A stretch of DNA of 8,812 bases from NCBI GenBank assembly GCA_937898625.1, contig CALEJF010000022.1:1-8812 (forward strand). Direction: 5' to 3'. The stretch is from an uncultured Clostridia bacterium. GTDB taxonomy: Bacteria > Bacillota > Clostridia > Oscillospirales > Acutalibacteraceae. The position numbers and the translations under genes were made by a program. Shown here piece after piece: positions 5,729-8,812 of this stretch; the stretch's first letter is position 1; each line of letters begins with the position of its first letter. Under the pieces are notes generated by a model. That model worked only from the letters and a program-made list of their open reading frames with translations, was not told the DNA's origin and did no database searches.

Positions 5729-5757
5729 TTGTATTTACCAATTTAATGTGATAAAAT
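5729..5757 (+). promoter_or_regulatory. Promoter of the LRR protein gene (extended -10)
   Basis: TTGTAT (5729-5734, three of six -35 matches) lies 17 bases before TAAAAT (5752-5757, five of six -10 matches). TG at 5749-5750 makes it an extended -10, which compensates for the weak -35. The leader would be about 40 bases, with GGAGG at 5794-5798. Confidence 0.6.
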
Positions 5758-5805
5758 AAATTGATAAATATGGCTTGCAATAATTCATTGTTTGGAGGAA
5801 TGAAA

Positions 5806-8800
5806 ATGAAGAAAATCATTATTAAAACCTTGTCTGTAATGTTAGCTGTTGTGCTCACATTAACAGCCGCACCACTAAGTGGGTTTATAGGAATTGAACT
5901 CCCTGATTGGTTTGATTTTTCAATTAAGTCAAGTGCCGCTACATATTCAGGCACTTGTGGTGAAAATGTTAGTTTTACTTTCAACTCATCCACAGGCATA
6001 CTTACTATTTCAGGCACAGGTGAGATGAAAAATTATTCTTTAGCAGGGGATCGCCCTTGGGCAAGTTATGAGGATAATATAAAAAAAGTCATTATAAATA
6101 ATGGCATTACATCTATTGGTAAATATGCATTTTATTCTTGCAATAGCCTTACAAATGTAACAACCCCTGACAGTATAACAACAATTGGTAATTATGCATT
6201 TTATATGTGCGACAATCTTACAAGTATAAAAATCCCTGACAACGTAACATCAATTGGGGATTATGCATTTTATAATTGCGATAGCCTTACAAATGTAACA
6301 ATTCCTAATAGTGTTATAACAATTGACAACTCTGCATTCTATTCTTGCGAGGGTCTTAAAAATGTAATAATCGGTGACAGTGTAAGAACAATCGGTAAAG
6401 AAGCATTTTATAATTGTGCTGGCCTTACAAGTATAACAATCTCTGACAGTGTAACATCAATTGGATATAATGCATTTGACATATGCAGTAACCTTACAGA
6501 AATATTTGTTGAAGAAAATAATCGATATTATTCAAGTGATGAAAATGGAGTATTATTTAATAAAGAAAAAACAACACTTATTCAATATCCCAATGGTAAT
6601 ACAAGAACAAGTTATGCTATCCCTGAAGGTGTAATATCAATTGGTGACTCTGCATTTCGTTGGTGTACCAACCTTACAAGTATAACAATCCCTGACGGTG
6701 TAAGAACAATTGGTGATAGTGCATTTTGTGATTGTAGATTCCTTACAAGTGTAACACTTCCTGACAGTCTAACATATATAGGTAGTCACGCTTTTGGGTA
6801 TTGCCTAAATCTTACAAGTAGTATAACAATTCCTGATAGTGTAACAACAATCGGTGATTGTGCATTCTTGTGGTGTAGCAATCTTACAAGTGTAAAAATC
6901 GGACAAAATGTGACTACTATCGGCGGTAATGCATTTCAAAATTGTGAAAGGCTTATAAGTATTACGATACCTAATACTGTAACAGAAATCAACACATTAG
7001 TTTTTAGTGGATGCAGCAGTCTTAAAAGTGTTACAATACCTGATAGTGTAACAAAGATTGTTTATGCTGCATTTGATGATTGTACCAATCTTACGAATGT
7101 TTATTATGGTGGTTCAGAAAATGAGTGGAATGAAATTACAATAGGCAATTCTAATGAACCTCTTCTTAACGCAACAAAGCATTTTGCTAGAGAAAACAAT
7201 CCAACGGGAACTTGTGGTGACAATCTTACTTGGGAATTTGACCTATCCACAAGCACTCTTACCATTTCAGGCACAGGTGAGATGTATTTTTATTATTGCA
7301 TAAATTCAGGGTCCGAAATTCCGTGGAATGCATATAAGGATGACATTAAAACTGTTATAATCGATAATGGTGTGACAGAAATTGGTTATTATGCATTTAA
7401 AGATTGTAAGAACCTTACAAGCGTAACAATTTCTGATAGTGTAACAACAATTCGTTATTGGGCGTTTGCAAGTTGCGACAGTCTTACTAATGTAACAATT
7501 CCTGCAAGTGTAACTTCAATTGGTGAGCATGCTTTTTCTTATTGCGATAGCCTTACAGAAATAATAGTTGATGAAAACAATCAATATTATTCGAGTGATG
7601 AGTTTGGTGTTTTATTTGACATAGATAAAACTACGCTTATTAAGTATCCGCAAGGTAACATAAGAACAAACTACACAATTCCTGATGGTGTAACAATAAT
7701 TGATGAGTATGCATTTAGATTCTGTGAAAACCTGATAAATGTTACAATTCCTGATACAGTAATTAAAATTGGAGATAATGCATTTGGAGATTGTGTAAGA
7801 CTTACAGATATAATAATCCCCAACAGTGTAACTACAATTGGAGATAGTGCATTTGAACGTTGCAAAAGCCTTACAACTGTAAGAATCCCTGCAAGTGTAA
7901 CATCAATTGGTGATAAAGCTTTTCTATTTTGCAATAAACTTGCAGAGATAATTGTTGATGAGAATAATCAATATTATTCAAGCGATGAATATGGTGTATT
8001 ATTTAACAAAGACAAAACAACACTTATAAAGTATCCAGAGGATAACACAAGAACAAGCTACATAATCCCTGATGGTGTAACAAAAATTGATGATAATGCA
8101 TTTTATTCTTGCAATAATATTGCAACGGTAATAGTCCCATCAAGCGTAACAGAAATAGAGAGCGGTCCATTTACTGGTTGCAATGAGCTTACAGAAATTT
8201 TAGTTGATGAAAATAATCAGTATTATTCTAATGATGAATATGGAGTATTGTTTAATAAAGAAAAAACAGCAGTTATTAGATATCCGGAAGGAAAAACAGA
8301 AGCAAACTATACAATTCCGAACGGTGTAACAACAATTGCCGATTACGCATTCTCTGGTTGTGGTAATCTTACAAGTGTAACAATCCCTGAAAGTATTACA
8401 ACAATTGGTAGAAATGTATTCTTCCTTTCCCACCTTTTCAAAGAAGTATATTACTATGGCACTGAGGAAGAATGGAATGAAATCGATATAGAAAAAAGTT
8501 GGAATAATTCATTAGTTAACGCAACAATTCATTACAACTACATTGACCCAAACAAATTCACAGGCATAAAGGATAATCATTATTACAGAAACGATGTAAT
8601 GCAAAAGGCATATCAGCTTGTAGAATTTGAAGGTGATTTCTACTTCATTGGTGACCGTCATGAAATCGTTAAGAACAAGAAGGCTTATCTTAACGAAGCA
8701 AGAATTAATGGTCTTACTTATGCCGATGGCACACCAATCGCAGTAGGTTATTATGACTTTGATGAAAACGGTAAAATGGTGATGCGTGAGGGCATTGTTG

Positions 8801-8812
8801 GTAATAATGTAT
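5806..8812 (+). CDS. Secreted BspA-like leucine-rich-repeat (LRR_5) protein, two cassettes, 3' end outside window
   Basis: The frame is open from ATG at 5806 to the window edge, 1002 complete codons with no stop. GGAGG (5794-5798) sits 7 bases from this ATG. The ATG at 5800 is too close to it. Residues 1-22 are a signal peptide (MKK, then a long hydrophobic run), with export processing there or after SSAA (42-45). Two cassettes follow (about 48-460 and 467-910). Each has an N-cap with GTCG and SGTGEM, LRR_5 units of about 23 residues (AFxxCxxLTSVTIPDSVTTIG), and a C-cap YYxG...EWNEI...NATxH. I count 13 and 11 units, plus four 45-residue VDENNQYYSSDE-type inserts. A C-terminal domain begins near 920 (GIKDNHYYRNDVMQKAYQ) and matches the truncated gene at 2-106. 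Such proteins are extracellular or surface-attached and some bind host or microbial ligands. The ligand is unknown here. There is no transmembrane anchor or LPxTG in the visible part. The gene is transcribed alone. Confidence 0.93.
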   Translation, partial: MKKIIIKTLSVMLAVVLTLTAAPLSGFIGIELPDWFDFSIKSSAATYSGTCGENVSFTFNSSTGILTISGTGEMKNYSLAGDRPWASYEDNIKKVIINNGITSIGKYAFYSCNSLTNVTTPDSITTIGNYAFYMCDNLTSIKIPDNVTSIGDYAFYNCDSLTNVTIPNSVITIDNSAFYSCEGLKNVIIGDSVRTIGKEAFYNCAGLTSITISDSVTSIGYNAFDICSNLTEIFVEENNRYYSSDENGVLFNKEKTTLIQYPNGNTRTSYAIPEGVISIGDSAFRWCTNLTSITIPDGVRTIGDSAFCDCRFLTSVTLPDSLTYIGSHAFGYCLNLTSSITIPDSVTTIGDCAFLWCSNLTSVKIGQNVTTIGGNAFQNCERLISITIPNTVTEINTLVFSGCSSLKSVTIPDSVTKIVYAAFDDCTNLTNVYYGGSENEWNEITIGNSNEPLLNATKHFARENNPTGTCGDNLTWEFDLSTSTLTISGTGEMYFYYCINSGSEIPWNAYKDDIKTVIIDNGVTEIGYYAFKDCKNLTSVTISDSVTTIRYWAFASCDSLTNVTIPASVTSIGEHAFSYCDSLTEIIVDENNQYYSSDEFGVLFDIDKTTLIKYPQGNIRTNYTIPDGVTIIDEYAFRFCENLINVTIPDTVIKIGDNAFGDCVRLTDIIIPNSVTTIGDSAFERCKSLTTVRIPASVTSIGDKAFLFCNKLAEIIVDENNQYYSSDEYGVLFNKDKTTLIKYPEDNTRTSYIIPDGVTKIDDNAFYSCNNIATVIVPSSVTEIESGPFTGCNELTEILVDENNQYYSNDEYGVLFNKEKTAVIRYPEGKTEANYTIPNGVTTIADYAFSGCGNLTSVTIPESITTIGRNVFFLSHLFKEVYYYGTEEEWNEIDIEKSWNNSLVNATIHYNYIDPNKFTGIKDNHYYRNDVMQKAYQLVEFEGDFYFIGDRHEIVKNKKAYLNEARINGLTYADGTPIAVGYYDFDENGKMVMREGIVGNNV
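5947..7185 (+). repeat. LRR cassette A (13 LRR_5 units, caps at both ends)
   Basis: Codons 48-460 form the first cassette: N-cap (SGTCGENVSF...LTISGTGEM...PW), units from 6118 to about 7101 with a 69-base period, and C-cap 7102-7185. Units have the frame G-x-x-A-F-x-x-C-x-x-L-T. The sixth is extended by a 45-codon insert (6499-6633). The ninth (6781-6852) carries one extra AGT codon at 6817-6822. Confidence 0.85.
6499..6633 (+). repeat. 45-codon LRR insert, copy 1 of 4
   Basis: Begins EIFVEENNRYYSSDENGVLF and ends in a YAIPEGV segment. The other copies are at 7558-7692, 7945-8079 and 8194-8328. All four are exactly 135 bases and keep the same key residues (NN, YYS, DE, GVLF, KT, YP, Y-x-IP-x-GV). 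Confidence 0.85.
7558..7692 (+). repeat. 45-codon LRR insert, copy 2 of 4
   Basis: Begins EIIVDENNQYYSSDEFGVLF and ends YTIPDGV. It has FDIDKTT where the other copies have FNK(E/D)KT. Confidence 0.85.
7945..8079 (+). repeat. 45-codon LRR insert, copy 3 of 4
   Basis: Begins EIIVDENNQYYSSDEYGVLF and ends YIIPDGV. It is nearly identical to copy 2 in its first 15 residues. Confidence 0.85.
8194..8328 (+). repeat. 45-codon LRR insert, copy 4 of 4
   Basis: Begins EILVDENNQYYSNDEYGVLF and ends YTIPNGV. It is the most diverged copy in its second half (TAVIRYPEGKTEANY). Confidence 0.85.

Larger units (their letters stand above)
7204..8535 (+). repeat. LRR cassette B (11 LRR_5 units, caps at both ends)
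   Basis: Codons 467-910 repeat the cassette A plan: N-cap TGTCGDNLTW...LTISGTGEM...PW, units from 7384 to about 8448, and C-cap 8449-8535. Three of its units are extended by 45-codon inserts (7558-7692, 7945-8079, 8194-8328). The last unit lacks the conserved Cys. Confidence 0.85.

Noticed and set aside
5800..5802. Alternative ATG for the LRR protein
   Set aside because: It is only one base after GGAGG, too close for initiation. The ATG at 5806 has the proper 7-base spacing.
5694..6017. 107-codon minus-strand frame over the LRR gene start
   Set aside because: It is antisense to the promoter, ribosome binding site and signal peptide of a well-supported gene, and its product resembles no family I know.
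7671..8433. Minus-strand frames at 7671-7934 and 8200-8433
   Set aside because: They are complements of the 69-base LRR units and their periodic translation simply reflects the sense repeat.
1..8812. Phage, defence, toxin-antitoxin, secondary-metabolite cluster or autonomous insertion sequence
   Set aside because: No integrase, transposase, nuclease, antitoxin, synthase or structural phage protein can be read in any frame.

Overview
The window looks like chromosomal DNA of a low-GC, anaerobic Clostridia-type Firmicute, probably a gut-associated Oscillospirales/Ruminococcaceae-like lineage. The signs are A+T-rich codons, strong GGAGG-type ribosome binding sites, sigma-A-like promoters, the adjacent UPF0237-UPF0210 gene pair, an MEP-pathway ispE, and a large secreted BspA-like leucine-rich-repeat protein of the kind these bacteria carry in many copies. 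The lineage is an inference from gene content; no rRNA or other taxonomic marker is present.

Layout from left to right. (1) The last 34 codons of a plus-strand gene end at 106 and are followed by a hairpin (113-143) that can serve as a shared terminator. (2) A minus-strand two-gene operon runs from an extended -10 promoter near 1834-1862: an ACT-domain protein (UPF0237, 1802-1533), then a UPF0210/DUF711 protein (1517-162). (3) A divergent plus-strand operon starts from a promoter at 1893-1922: a PHP-domain phosphoesterase (1953-2777), ispE (2780-3643, translationally coupled) and a FAD-dependent geranylgeranyl-reductase-family oxidoreductase (3668-5068). A hairpin at 5086-5108 probably terminates it. 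(4) About 740 bases without a credible gene (5069-5805) hold a dense mosaic of G+C-rich palindromes, two tandem heptamer arrays and inverted GTAGGGG ends, which resembles stacked REP/MITE-like intergenic elements. (5) A promoter at 5729-5757 drives a very large secreted LRR_5 (BspA-like) protein starting at 5806. It is open to the window edge, giving 1002 full codons with no stop.

The LRR protein is the most structured object here. It is two tandem cassettes, each with a GTCG...SGTGEM N-cap, an LRR_5 array (13 and 11 units) and a YYxG...EWNEI...NATxH C-cap, followed by a C-terminal domain. The same C-terminal domain ends the truncated gene at the left edge, so the window is bracketed by two co-oriented paralogous surface-protein genes about 8.7 kb apart.

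I see no phage, CRISPR, toxin-antitoxin, defence or biosynthetic-cluster signature, and no tRNA or rRNA gene. Nothing here is clearly a new system. The best leads are the repeat mosaic, the ispE/isoprenoid-reductase operon and the modular LRR protein.
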